Made by a program: the position numbers and the translations under genes. The notes under the pieces were generated by a model, which made no database searches, was not told where the DNA came from, and was given only the letters and a program-made list of their open reading frames with translations. A stretch of 64,000 bases of DNA from Paraburkholderia ultramafica (GTDB taxonomy: Bacteria > Pseudomonadota > Gammaproteobacteria > Burkholderiales > Burkholderiaceae): NCBI RefSeq assembly GCF_902859915.1, contig NZ_CADIKK010000010.1, forward strand, positions 62,001 through 126,000. The letters run 5' to 3'. Of the stretch, positions 48,023 to 57,244 are shown in pieces. Numbering within the stretch: position 1 is the stretch's first letter; each line of letters begins with the position of its first letter.

Positions 48023-49110
48023 TGCGCGAAGAATCGCCCGAACAACCCGCGCCGCTGCGTAGCGGCTACACGACCGGCAGCTGCGCCACCGCGACGTCGC
48101 TCGCGGCGGCGCGTCTGCTGCTCGCGGGGGTGGTCAGCGAGGTCGCGGAGATCGTGCTGCCGAAGGGCCAGCACGTGCCGATGCCGCTGGTATTCTGCCG
48201 CCTGACCGCCGATGGCGCCGAGGCGGGCACCATCAAGGATGCCGGTGACGACCCCGACGTGACCCACGGCGCGCTCGTGTTTGCGCGCGTGCGCCTCGTC
48301 GCCGAACCGGGCGTGATGTTCCGCGCGGGACCGGGCGTCGGCACGGTGACGCGCGCGGGGCTCACGTTGCCGGTCGGCGAGCCGGCGATCAATCCGGTCC
48401 CGCGCAAGATGATGACCGAGCATCTGACCGAGCTCGCGGCGGAGCACGCGTATTGCGGCGGCTTCGAAGTGACGATCGGCGTCGAAGGCGGCGAGCAGCT
48501 CGCGCTGAAAACGATGAACCCGCGCCTGGGTATTCTCGGCGGCCTGTCGATCCTCGGCACCACCGGCATCGTGCGGCCGTTCTCGTGCTCGGCGTATATC
48601 GCGTCGATCCATCAGGGCATCGACGTCGCTCGCGCGAACGGTTACACGCATCTGGCCGCCTGCACCGGCAATGCGAGCGAAGACGCGATGCGCGCGCACT
48701 ACGGGCTGCCGGATATCGCGCTGATCGAGATGGGCGATTTCGTCGGTGCGGTGCTCAAGCATATGAAGCGCGCGCCCGTCGAACGGCTGAGCGTGTGCGG
48801 CGGCTTCGGCAAACTCAGCAAGCTGGCGGCGGGCCATCTCGATCTGCATAGCCGCAATTCGAGCATCGATCTCGACCGGCTCGCGACATGGGCCGCCGCG
48901 CAAGGCGCCGACCCTGCGTTGCAGGCGGCGATTCGCGCGGCCAATACGAGTCAGCAGGCGGTGGCGCTCGCGCGGGCGCAGCAGGTGCCGCTCGGCGATA
49001 TCGTCTGCCGGCATGCGTTGGCGGTGGCGCGCGAAATCGTGCCGCCGCAGGTCAACGTGGAAATGTTCGCGATCGACCGCCAGGGCAATCTGATCGGAGC
49101 GGCGCGATGA
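48022..49110 (+). CDS. cbiD: Cobalt-precorrin-5B C1-methyltransferase
   Basis: A 362-residue CbiD. The family signature is [20 protein letters not shown] near the N-terminus, with [32 protein letters not shown] and [13 protein letters not shown] following. In the anaerobic route CbiD methylates C1 and takes the place of CobF. Its presence with CobG shows that this organism uses CbiD for C1 methylation in an otherwise oxygen-dependent set. It overlaps cobL (TAATG) and cobK (ATGA), so it is translationally coupled to both. Confidence 0.95.
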   Translation: MREESPEQPAPLRSGYTTGSCATATSLAAARLLLAGVVSEVAEIVLPKGQHVPMPLVFCRLTADGAEAGTIKDAGDDPDVTHGALVFARVRLVAEPGVMFRAGPGVGTVTRAGLTLPVGEPAINPVPRKMMTEHLTELAAEHAYCGGFEVTIGVEGGEQLALKTMNPRLGILGGLSILGTTGIVRPFSCSAYIASIHQGIDVARANGYTHLAACTGNASEDAMRAHYGLPDIALIEMGDFVGAVLKHMKRAPVERLSVCGGFGKLSKLAAGHLDLHSRNSSIDLDRLATWAAAQGADPALQAAIRAANTSQQAVALARAQQVPLGDIVCRHALAVAREIVPPQVNVEMFAIDRQGNLIGAAR

Positions 49111-49871
49111 TGCGGGTCCTGCTGCTCGGCGGCACCGGCGACGCGTTGAAGATCGCGCGACAACTCGGCGCCGCTCACGTGTACAGTCTCGCGGGCCTCG
49201 GCAAGGTGCCGGCCGATCTGTCGTGCGCGGTACGCGTGGGCGGCTTCGGCGGCAGCGAGGGCATGGCGCGCTACCTCGAAAGCGAAGGGATCGGCCTCGT
49301 GCTCGACGCGACGCATCCGTACGCCGCACAGATCAGCGCGAATGCGGCCGAGGCGTGCCGTACGGCGCGCGTGCCGTGCTGGGCGCTGCGCCGTCCAGCC
49401 TGGCAGCCGCAGGCCGGCGACGACTGGCGGATGGTCGGCGACTGGGACGAGCTGATGGCGGCGCTCGCGCCGTTCAGGCGGCCGCTCTTCACGCTCGGCC
49501 GCGAACCGCTCGCGCATCTCGACGAAATTCCGCCGCGGCAGTTCTGGACGGTGCGCTGTCTCGATCCGCAGCCGGACCATGCGCGGGCCCGCATACTCGC
49601 GGCACGCGGGCCATTCACGCTCGAAGGAGAGCGCGCGCTTTTCGCGTTGCAAGCCTTCGACGTCGTGGTCAGCAAAAACAGCGGCGGCGGCGCGACCGAA
49701 GCGAAGCTCGAAGTCGCACGGGAACGTGGCTTGCCGGTGATCATGTTGCGCCGCCCGCTGTTGGCGGCGGTCTATCGTGAATTCGAAAGCGTAGCCGATC
49801 TGCTGGAAGCATTGCGGGCTCAGGTTGAACTTCGGGTCGAAGCGGGCACGCGCGGCATCACGGAAAAATGA
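49107..49871 (+). CDS. cobK: Precorrin-6A reductase
   Basis: A 254-residue NADPH-dependent reductase of the CobK/CbiJ family. [19 protein letters not shown] is the nucleotide-binding start, [20 protein letters not shown] and [20 protein letters not shown] are the family signatures. It reduces precorrin-6A to precorrin-6B (6Y). The ATG overlaps the cbiD stop. Length matches the family. Confidence 0.94.
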   Translation: MMRVLLLGGTGDALKIARQLGAAHVYSLAGLGKVPADLSCAVRVGGFGGSEGMARYLESEGIGLVLDATHPYAAQISANAAEACRTARVPCWALRRPAWQPQAGDDWRMVGDWDELMAALAPFRRPLFTLGREPLAHLDEIPPRQFWTVRCLDPQPDHARARILAARGPFTLEGERALFALQAFDVVVSKNSGGGATEAKLEVARERGLPVIMLRRPLLAAVYREFESVADLLEALRAQVELRVEAGTRGITEK

Positions 49872-49887
49872 ATCATTGGAGTACTGA

Positions 49888-50616
49888 ATGACGGTGTATT
49901 TTATCGGCGCGGGTCCAGGCGACCCGGAACTGATCACGGTGAAAGGGCAGCGCCTCGTGCGCAGTTCTCCGGTGATCCTGTACGCGGGTTCGCTCGTGCC
50001 GGCCGCGGTTCTCGAAGGCCATAGCGCTGAGCAGGTGATCAATACCGCCGAGCTCGACCTCGATCAGATCGTCGCGTTGCTCAAGGCCGCGCACGTCAAG
50101 GGCCAGCATGTGGCGCGCGTGCATTCCGGCGATCCGTCGCTGTACGGCGCGATCGGCGAGCAGATCCGCCGCTTGCGCGAGCTGTGCATTCCGTACGAGA
50201 TCGTGCCCGGCGTGACCGCCACAGCTGCGTGCGCGGCGACGCTCGGCTGCGAACTGACGCTGCCCGATGTTGCGCAGACGCTGATCCTCACGCGCTACGC
50301 GAGCAAAACGACGATGCCCGAGGGCGAACAGCTCGCCGACCTCGCACGGCACCGCGCGACGATGGCGATCCACCTGGGCGTGCGGCACCTCGCGCGCATC
50401 GTCGACGAGTTGCGGCCGCACTACGGCGGCGCGTGTCCGATCGCGGTGATCTATCGCGCGAGCTGGCCGGACGAGGAAAAGATCACCGGTACGCTCGACG
50501 ACATCGTCGGCAAAGTGCAATCGACCGCGATCGAGCGGACCGCGCTGATCCTGGTCGGGCAGGTGCTGGCCGCCGAAGGTTTCGCGGAATCGACGCTGTA
50601 CGCGAAGGGCGGCTAA
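49888..50616 (+). CDS. cobM: Precorrin-4 C11-methyltransferase
   Basis: A 242-residue SAM-dependent methyltransferase that methylates C11 of precorrin-4. [40 protein letters not shown] and IVPGVTATAACAATLGCELT are conserved landmarks. It lies 16 bp after cobK and ends the rightward cluster. The 224-bp gap to the next stop (50841) contains no gene I can support. Confidence 0.95.
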   Translation: MTVYFIGAGPGDPELITVKGQRLVRSSPVILYAGSLVPAAVLEGHSAEQVINTAELDLDQIVALLKAAHVKGQHVARVHSGDPSLYGAIGEQIRRLRELCIPYEIVPGVTATAACAATLGCELTLPDVAQTLILTRYASKTTMPEGEQLADLARHRATMAIHLGVRHLARIVDELRPHYGGACPIAVIYRASWPDEEKITGTLDDIVGKVQSTAIERTALILVGQVLAAEGFAESTLYAKGG

Positions 50617-50840
50617 AAGGGGCTGTGTCGCATTAGCGCGGAAACGCAGAAGTGTCGGGCTAAGAGAAACACATTGCCCCCACGATGAAGAAGACATTGA
50701 CGCCAGGAACGACCCTTGATCCGGGCATTGCCAAGGTTCTGAAGCGGGCTGCGCTATCGGCTTGATGTGATCCTGATGTGCGTGCGTTGGTATGTGGCCG
50801 CAAGTCAGAAAGCACAACGCCGCCGCTCCCCCCGCGCCAA

Positions 50841-52334
50841 TCAATCCTCGAGCGGCGACAATGCCTCAAGCGGCATTTTCTTCTCCGCTCCGATATGGAG
50901 CGCCGGCACGAACGCCAGCAGCGCGACCACAAAGATCGCGATCACGAAGATCGAGATGAACGTCAGGTGCAGCGACTGGTGCAGCACCAAGCGGATCATG
51001 TCGCTGTCGCCGAGACTGGCCGCCTGATTCTGCAGCAGCGCTTTCAACTGGTCCGACGTGACCACCGCGACGCCCTGCGAGTGACTGAGCCCGAAGTTGA
51101 GCACCGCGCCGAACAGCGTCGCGCCCAGCGTGCTGCCAAGATTGCGTGAGAAGAGATTCGACGCGGTGGCGCTGCCGCGTTCGTCCGTCTTGACGATCTC
51201 CTGGATCAGCACCAGCGAACTGACGCTCGACGTGCCCATGCCGAAGCCGATGATCAGCGAGCCGAACGCGGCGATCAGCGGCGAGGCGCCGGGCGACAGG
51301 AACAGCAGCAGTGCCGCGCCGAGCGGCACGAACATGCTGCCGCCGAGCAGAATGCGCCGCAAGCCGAGGCGGTGGAACGACTTCGCCGCGAGCGTGGCGC
51401 CGGCCGGCCAGCCGACCATCATCATCGTGAGCGCGAGACCGGCGACCACCGGCGAACGATGCAGCACGCCCTGCACGTACATCGGCAGGAACGTCGTGGC
51501 GCCCATCAGGATCATGCCGGACAACAACGTCGAGCCGTTGCACGCGGCGATCGGCCGGCGGCTCCACAGCGCGAACGAGATCATCGGCTCGGCCGCGCGG
51601 CGCTCCTGCAGCACGAAGAACAGCACGCACAGCAGGAATGCGCCGCCCGCGAACGACGCCCTGGCGATCTCGTCGTCGCCTGCATAGGTCAGCGCCATCA
51701 TCAATGCGGCGATCGCCGCCATGAACAGCGCCGCGCCGCCGAAATCGATCGACGGGCGCGCGTGCCGCTCCGATTCGCGCAGGAACGCAATGAAGCCCGC
51801 CGCGGACGCGAGGCCGATCGGCACGTTCATCCAGAAGATCCACGCCCACGACAGGTTGTGAATGATGAAGCCGCCGACCATCGGCCCGACGACCGCCGAG
51901 ATGGCCCACACGCTGGCCAGATAGCCTTGCACCTTGCCGCGTTCGCGTGCCGGATAGAGATCGGCGACGATGGTCAGCGTGACCGGCTGGATCGCGCCCG
52001 CGCCGACGCCTTGTATCAGGCGGAACACGATCATGGCCGGCATCGACCATGCGAAGCCGGCGAGCACCGAGCCGAGCAGGAAGATCGCGATGCCGGCCAG
52101 CATCACCGGTTTGCGTCCGTACAGATCGGCGAGCTTGCCGAACACCACAGTCATCGCGGTTTGGGTGAGCAGGAACGATGAGAAGACCCAGCTATACAGA
52201 TGCAGGTCGCCGAGTTGCGTGACGATCTGCGGCATCGCGGTGGAGACGATGGTGGCTTCGATGGCGACCATCGCCATGGAGGCCATGACGGCGGCAATGA
52301 CGAGAGCGCGCGATGATTGAGGGCTGCGGGACAT
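50841..52334 (-). CDS. MFS transporter, DHA2 family
   Basis: A 497-residue 14-helix drug:proton antiporter. The N-terminus has VAIEATIVSTAMPQIVTQLG, then FGKLADLYGRKPVMLAGIAI (motif A) and WAWIFWMNVPIGLASAAGFI; late in the protein RGSATASNLFSRNLGSTLGA is typical. ATG 52334 is supported; the open frame upstream to 52799 runs antisense to the DUF1488 gene and does not look coding. Substrate unknown. No dedicated regulator is adjacent. Confidence 0.9.
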   Translation of the reverse strand: MSRSPQSSRALVIAAVMASMAMVAIEATIVSTAMPQIVTQLGDLHLYSWVFSSFLLTQTAMTVVFGKLADLYGRKPVMLAGIAIFLLGSVLAGFAWSMPAMIVFRLIQGVGAGAIQPVTLTIVADLYPARERGKVQGYLASVWAISAVVGPMVGGFIIHNLSWAWIFWMNVPIGLASAAGFIAFLRESERHARPSIDFGGAALFMAAIAALMMALTYAGDDEIARASFAGGAFLLCVLFFVLQERRAAEPMISFALWSRRPIAACNGSTLLSGMILMGATTFLPMYVQGVLHRSPVVAGLALTMMMVGWPAGATLAAKSFHRLGLRRILLGGSMFVPLGAALLLFLSPGASPLIAAFGSLIIGFGMGTSSVSSLVLIQEIVKTDERGSATASNLFSRNLGSTLGATLFGAVLNFGLSHSQGVAVVTSDQLKALLQNQAASLGDSDMIRLVLHQSLHLTFISIFVIAIFVVALLAFVPALHIGAEKKMPLEALSPLED

Positions 52335-52542
52335 GGAAGCGTTAGTATCAAGGTGTTGGGCGCGTCTGACGGCCTGGCAGGAGGCCTTGCCGCGACGCAT
52401 CAGCGCGGCCGCGCGTGGCGGCCGATGTGGAGTATGCACCTTGCGGAGAACCCGCGCTCGGCGCCGGCCGCGGCGAAGGCTCAAGCGGCTTGGCACAGGG
52501 TTTGCGCGTTCGAAGTTCTCTTTCGACACATGGAGGATGATT

Positions 52543-52803
52543 ATGAGGATCGAATTCACCGGGCGCCGCGAAGTGGTGGCAGCGGCGCGCGTCGCCTTCG
52601 AGGCCAATGTGGACGGGGCGGACGTCTGGTGCAGCGTGTCGCTGGATGCGCTGAATGACCATTTCGGCAACGGCGGCACATCGGCCCACGATCTGGTGGG
52701 CACCTTCGAGGCCAATCGCGCGCGGATTGAAAACGCCACGCGACGGGTCCTCGAAAAAAACGGCGGACGGTCGGTGGAACTCGAGACTGGCGATTTCAAT
52801 TAG
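52543..52803 (+). CDS. DUF1488 family protein
   Basis: An 86-residue protein (MRIEFTGRREVVAAARVAFE, then DGADVWCSVSLDALNDHFGN) of the small DUF1488 family, common in beta-proteobacteria and without a known function. GGAGG lies six bases upstream of ATG 52543, which decides the start. It is divergent from the MFS gene. There is no signal peptide, membrane helix or cysteine pair. Confidence 0.8.
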   Translation: MRIEFTGRREVVAAARVAFEANVDGADVWCSVSLDALNDHFGNGGTSAHDLVGTFEANRARIENATRRVLEKNGGRSVELETGDFN

Positions 52804-53128
52804 GTATCAATGAGAGGTTTCAATGAGAGGTTTCAATTGAGGCCGCGCCGGTCGCGGACATTCGGATAACTGGGGCCCGGTGCGTGCGCGCCGGGCCCGA
52901 GCCAGTGGCATTTCATTTGCAAAGCGCCTACGCTGTACACACTGCCTGAACGAAATCCGGTTCGGTTCTCACCCGTCATAACAGTCTTCGTCCGAGTGTG
53001 GATGCGAGAAAGAGGTCGAGAGCCCAAGGGCGCTCCGCACGCTCGTGCGGCAAATCCTGACGCAAGTGTTGCTGGCGGCGCGCGACGGATCCGTTTGACT
53101 TCACTTCCTCGCGCGCGTGGAGAACGGC
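52804..53128. other. Non-coding gap with 13-bp repeats and a GC-rich hairpin
   Basis: The unit TCAATGAGAGGTT occurs twice and is followed by TCAATTGAGG (52807-52841), just after the DUF1488 stop. An eight-base perfect stem GGGCCCGG / CCGGGCCC with a ten-base loop lies at 52873-52898 without a T-run. No gene is supported in the gap. Confidence 0.6.
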
Positions 53129-53632
53129 ATGAAACCAATGCACTCGACCCTGGCCGCCAGCGTGATGGCGCTTGTGGCACTGTGCGCGCCGCTGCAAAGC
53201 GCGTTCGCCCAGACGGCGGCGGAGCTGGCCGGTTCGTGGTCGCTCGTCTCGCTGAGCGTGGCGAAGAGCGGCAGCGACGTGGAACTGCTCGGTCCGCATC
53301 CACAGGGGCAACTCATCTTCGGCAATGACGGCCGCTATGTGCTGATCGTGCTGAGTTCCGATCTGCCGAAACTCGCGTCGGGCAACCGCGAGTTGGGCAC
53401 GGCGCAAGAAAACGCGGCGCTCGCCCGCGGCAACGTTGCGCATTTCGGCACGTATAGCGTGGACGCGGCGGAACACGTGATCGTTTTCCATATTCAGAAG
53501 AGCACCTTTCCGAACTGGGACGCCGATGTCCAGCGACGCCCATTCACGCTCGCCGGCGACCGGCTCACTTACATCACGCCAGGTGCGTTCGGATATGGAT
53601 CGTCGAAAGTCGTGTGGCAGCGGATCAAATAG
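53129..53632 (+). CDS. Lipocalin-like exported protein
   Basis: A 167-residue protein with a signal peptide (cut after SAFA-QTA). The mature part looks like the lipocalin-like domain seen in many proteobacterial proteins: LAGSWSLVSLSVAKSGSDVE, GQLIFGNDGRYVLIVLSS, FGTYSVDAAEHVIVFHIQKS and RPFTLAGDRLTYITPG. It is probably periplasmic. Function unknown. ATG 53129 is preferred to GTG 53117. A porin remnant follows. Confidence 0.8.
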   Translation: MKPMHSTLAASVMALVALCAPLQSAFAQTAAELAGSWSLVSLSVAKSGSDVELLGPHPQGQLIFGNDGRYVLIVLSSDLPKLASGNRELGTAQENAALARGNVAHFGTYSVDAAEHVIVFHIQKSTFPNWDADVQRRPFTLAGDRLTYITPGAFGYGSSKVVWQRIK

Positions 53633-53724
53633 CACGACGGCTTCACCGGACCCTGTTGTTCATGTACAACCCACGCAAGCAGCGTAGAGCCGCTGCATGG
53701 CGCTCCACGCCTGTCCGCTGGCGC

Positions 53725-54096
53725 GGCGGCTTCGTCTACACGCATAGCCAGTTCCAGAACAGCGCGTCGTTCGGCGCGACGCATGGCTCGATGCGCTTCT
53801 ACAACTACGAAGTCAACGGCAAGTATGCGGTCACACCAGCGTTGAGTCTCGGCGCGGCGTACACGTACACGGACGCGCATGTGAGCGGCACGTCGAGCTT
53901 CGGCTCCGATCCGAAATGGAATCAGGTGAACCTGCAGGCCGTGTATGCGCTGTCGCTGCGCACGGACGTCTACGCCGAAGCGATGTATCAGCACGTCAGC
54001 GGCAAGGGCTACAGGGCCTTTATCAACACGGCGGGCGGCGCGTCGTCGACCGGCAATCAGGTGGTCGGCACCGTGGGTCTGCGTACGCGCTTCTGA
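53725..54096 (+). pseudogene. Porin C-terminal remnant
   Basis: About 124 residues match the last third of Burkholderia-type porins: GGFVYTHSQFQNSASFGATH, KYAVTPALSLGAAYTYTDAH, VYALSLRTDVYAEAMYQHVS and the last strand QVVGTVGLRTRF. No porin-like sequence precedes 53725 in any frame, and the lipocalin-like gene ends 92 bp upstream, so the N-terminal two-thirds are deleted. Confidence 0.8.
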
Positions 54097-54297
54097 GCGT
54101 GATGGTCGGCGGGCCATGCGCTGCCAGTGTGGATGTCGCGCAGCGCGCGGTCCGGCAATTTCTCCAGATCCAACAACGATCCCTTCGATGCGCGGCCATT
54201 ATTCTATGAGGAAGCGGCGCCTATATTGAGTCCAGCGGTCGCGCAGAGAGTCACTCGAAGCACCGCGGACCATCAATTACTGGAGCTTGTTTTTATC

Positions 54298-54606
54298 ATG
54301 ACGTCCCTGATCAAGGCTGTTGTTGTCGTCGCTTCACTCGCTGCTTCGGCCACGGTTTTTGCACAATCGAATACCCGCATCACGCGCGAGCAGGTGCGCG
54401 CGGAACTGGTTCAGCTTCAACAGGCCGGCTACCATGTCGGCGACGGCGACCAGGCTCACTACCCCGAAGCGATTCAGGCAGCGCAAGCCCGCATTGCCGC
54501 CCAGAACAGCAACGCGAGCGCTTATGGCGGCAGCATCGCGGGTTCGTCGCAAAGCGGCCGGCCGGCGGTGTCCGCAGCCGACTGGAACGCGATGTACAGC
54601 CGTTGA
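54298..54606 (+). CDS. DUF4148 small exported protein
   Basis: A 102-residue exported protein. Signal peptide residues 1-22 end in ATVFA-QSN; ITREQVRAELVQLQQAGYHV and HYPEAIQAAQARI are the DUF4148 signature, a family very common in Burkholderia and relatives. Ser/Gly-rich C-terminal part. Function unknown, probably periplasmic. A related C-terminal motif occurs in the protein at 57245-58204. Confidence 0.85.
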   Translation: MTSLIKAVVVVASLAASATVFAQSNTRITREQVRAELVQLQQAGYHVGDGDQAHYPEAIQAAQARIAAQNSNASAYGGSIAGSSQSGRPAVSAADWNAMYSR

Positions 54607-55065
54607 GGCAGCGGTTGATGTGCGATGAAGCGGGATGCGCTTCGATGGGTCTGGTTGGGTTGCGCTTATGCGTGTTTGCATGTGATTGCGCGCATTAGCG
54701 CAACGCATCTGGATTCGAGCGGCGGTGGAAAGGACTCTTCCAGCGCGGCGTATATATCCGCTTCGTCGACGTAGGTAAAGTAGTCATGCACGCACGGTTT
54801 CCGGTGTGCGAGCGAGAGAGTTGGCCCCGGCTGGAAACAGCCGGGGTTTTTTTGTGGCGAAGCGAAAGGCGCGCGAGTGATGACGAATACGCGTCTGTAT
54901 GGAATCTTTCCCGATGTACGTTCGATAGTCGACGCGCGCGTTCACGCCGGCTGGACACAGCTCGCATGCGCGGCTACGGTATAGTCACGCCAACCGATAG
55001 CACGCTTGCCGCGGGTCGCCTGCGCATGCGCTGCGAGAGCGGTCCTCGATTGTCTGGAGAACATC
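54607..55065. other. Gap with a terminator and a short open segment
   Basis: A strong hairpin terminator lies at 54824-54853. On the minus strand an about 41-codon open stretch starting at GTG near 54788 (HDYFTYVDEADIYAALEESF) looks briefly protein-like, with GC-rich third positions in its first half, but it has no clear start signal. It may be the remnant of a gene. Nothing else is supported. Confidence 0.4.
54824..54853 (+). terminator. Rho-independent terminator
   Basis: CCCCGGCTG / CAGCCGGGG-type stem with a short GAAA loop followed by seven T residues. It lies about 220 bp after the DUF4148 stop, so either that gene has a long 3' leader or an unrecognised small RNA ends here. Confidence 0.75.
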
Positions 55066-55701
55066 GTGCAGGAAATCATCGAAGGTTTCATCCGCTTTCA
55101 ACGCGACGTCTTTCCGCAGCAGATCGCGTTGTTCAAGCGTTTGTCGGCGGCGCAAAGTCCGAGCACGCTGTTCGTGACCTGCTCGGATAGCCGCGTGGTC
55201 CCGGAGTTGCTCACGCAGGCGGAGCCGGGCGCGCTGTTCGTGATCCGCAATGCCGGCAACATCGTGCCGTCTTACGGCCCGGAACCGGGCGGGGTCTCGG
55301 CCACCGTCGAGTACGCGGTGGCGGTATTGGGCGTGCGCGATATCGTGATCTGCGGCCACTCCAACTGCGGCGCGATGACGGCGATCTCGACCTGCATGAA
55401 TCTGGAGCATCTGCCGGCAGTGGCGGGCTGGCTGCGTCATGCGGATGCGGCCAAAGCGGTCAACGCGTCACGCACTTATCATTCGGACGCCGAACGCCTC
55501 GACGCACTGGTCAAAGACAATGTGATCGCGCAACTCGGCAACATTCGCACGCATCCGTCAGTGGCCGTCGGGCTTGCCAACAAAACGTTGCAACTGCATG
55601 GGTGGATCTTCGAAATCGAAAGCGGCGTGATGCTCGCACTCGATGGGCGCACCGGACAATTCTTGCCCCTCGTGGAGAACCCGGAAATTTATGCCGTCTG
55701 A
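55066..55701 (+). CDS. Beta-carbonic anhydrase
   Basis: A 211-residue beta-class carbonic anhydrase that interconverts carbon dioxide and bicarbonate. The zinc ligands are in [14 protein letters not shown] and [10 protein letters not shown]; the Asp-Arg dyad is in [25 protein letters not shown] is conserved. GTG 55066 has GGAG six bases upstream, which decides the start. No signal peptide, so cytoplasmic. Confidence 0.93.
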   Translation: MQEIIEGFIRFQRDVFPQQIALFKRLSAAQSPSTLFVTCSDSRVVPELLTQAEPGALFVIRNAGNIVPSYGPEPGGVSATVEYAVAVLGVRDIVICGHSNCGAMTAISTCMNLEHLPAVAGWLRHADAAKAVNASRTYHSDAERLDALVKDNVIAQLGNIRTHPSVAVGLANKTLQLHGWIFEIESGVMLALDGRTGQFLPLVENPEIYAV

Positions 55702-55942
55702 CGCGACGAACGGCAACATCGCGCCATAGCTGCGCGTAGGCACATCAGGCGTGACGTCGCGCGAGCCTCGTTGTTAGATGCGGCGTGAAAGCCGCGTCGC
55801 CGGTGTAAGCGCGGCCAGTCACGTCGCGCCAGAAACCTCTTCGGCGCCGCGCAGCGCCACCTATACTGCGAGAGCGTCTGAAGGCGAGCACGCCGCTTCA
55901 CGGCCTGCCGCCACGCGAATCGACCCTGCTCGCGAGGTGGAT

Positions 55943-56626
55943 ATGAACATCCTGGTGGTACTGACGTCACACGATCAACTCGGCAATACCGGCAAGAAGA
56001 CCGGCTTCTGGCTCGAAGAGTTTGCCGCGCCTTACTACGTGTTCGAGGACGCCGGCGTCGCGATGACGCTCGCTTCGCCCAAAGGCGGCCAGCCGCCGCT
56101 GGACCCCAGGAGCGACGATCCCGACGCGCAGACCGACGCGACCCGGCGCTTCAGGCAAGACCCGCAAGCGCAAGCCGCGCTCGCGAATACCGAGCGCCTT
56201 GCGACCCTTTCGTCCGTGGACTACGACGCGGTGTTTTATCCCGGCGGCCACGGACCGCTGTGGGATCTCGCCGACGACGCACATTCGATTGGCCTCATCG
56301 AAGCCTTCCATGCGTCGGGAAAACCGGTTGCGGCGGTCTGTCATGCGCCTGCCGTGCTGCGTCACGCGAAGGCGCCGGATGGCGCGCCGCTCGTGCGCGA
56401 TAAGCCGGTCACGGGCTTTGCGAATTCCGAGGAGGCTGCCGTCGGTCTCACCGACGTCGTGCCTTTTCTTGTCGAAGACATGTTGAAGAAGAACGGCGGC
56501 CGGTATTCGAAGGGGCCGGACTGGCAGTCGCATGTCGTCGTCGCGGGGACCTTGATTACCGGTCAGAATCCGGCGTCGTCGGAGGCGGCGGCGAATGCGC
56601 TGCTTGCGAAACTCGGTGTGGGGTGA
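55943..56626 (+). CDS. DJ-1/PfpI-type glutamine amidotransferase-like protein
   Basis: A 227-residue class I glutamine amidotransferase-like protein of the DJ-1/PfpI superfamily, close to the Hsp31-like branch. GFWLEEFAAPYYVFEDAG and VFYPGGHGPLWDLADD are typical; the nucleophile cysteine is in VAAVCHAPAVLR, and TDVVPFLVEDMLKKNGGRYS follows. Members act as glyoxalase III, chaperones or deglycases; the activity here is not resolved. ATG 55943 matches the family start. Confidence 0.88.
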   Translation: MNILVVLTSHDQLGNTGKKTGFWLEEFAAPYYVFEDAGVAMTLASPKGGQPPLDPRSDDPDAQTDATRRFRQDPQAQAALANTERLATLSSVDYDAVFYPGGHGPLWDLADDAHSIGLIEAFHASGKPVAAVCHAPAVLRHAKAPDGAPLVRDKPVTGFANSEEAAVGLTDVVPFLVEDMLKKNGGRYSKGPDWQSHVVVAGTLITGQNPASSEAAANALLAKLGVG

Positions 56627-56700
56627 GTGGCGGCGTGTTCGCGGCGTGACGTGAAGTGGGTAGGTTGCGCGGGTCGCCGCGGTGTGCGTGACATGCCGTC

Positions 56701-56991
56701 GCGATGCGGCGCGACGAAGTCGGTGATGTAGCTTGCCAGACTCGCCTTGTACGTGACGGCGGCATTGGACGCGCCCGGCTGGAAATACGCCTGTTCGACC
56801 GGCGTGCCCGGCGACTGCACCCACCGGCTGTTGTGCACGCCCCAGACCGGCGCCGGCTGCGGGCCGTATTGCGGCGTGGGGTTCCAGCAGTCGTCGTAGA
56901 AGATCGGCGAGACCTTGATGCCGTGGCGCGCGGCGATCCTCAGCAGGTTCTCGAACTTGCTCAGGAATGCCACACGATCGTTGGCCCATAC
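56701..56991 (-). pseudogene. Glycoside hydrolase (cellulase-like) internal fragment
   Basis: About 97 residues (RVAFLSKFENLLRIAARHGI, KVSPIFYDDCWNPTPQYGPQ, VWGVHNSRWVQSPGTPVEQA, YKASLASYITDFVAPHRD) match the barrel start of cellulase-family glycosyl hydrolases. The signal region, the catalytic Asn-Glu-Pro segment and the rest are missing. Neighbouring sequence in the same frame is unrelated. A decayed gene. Confidence 0.65.
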
Positions 56992-57244
56992 GAGACAGGC
57001 TGCTCCGCTAGCTGGCCATTTCGGACACATGGCCTGCTTGATCCGACGATTCGACGTTCGCGAAACATAAACAGACAATTGACTGCATCCAGTTCGCGCA
57101 CACTTTCGTACGTGAGTTGATCGGCCCGAAGCTGCGGCCGTGACGGCGGCATCCATCGGATCGATCGTCGCCAACCCTCTGATGAATTCGGGCGTGCTCG
57201 CGCAATCGCGAACGCGCAGGTTCACTATTGGAAGGGGACAGGTC

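Noticed and set aside
50617..50840. Possible insertion-sequence scar after cobM
   Set aside because: The start GGCTGTGTCGCATTAG looks a little like an IS end, but I found no matching opposite end, target duplication or transposase fragment.
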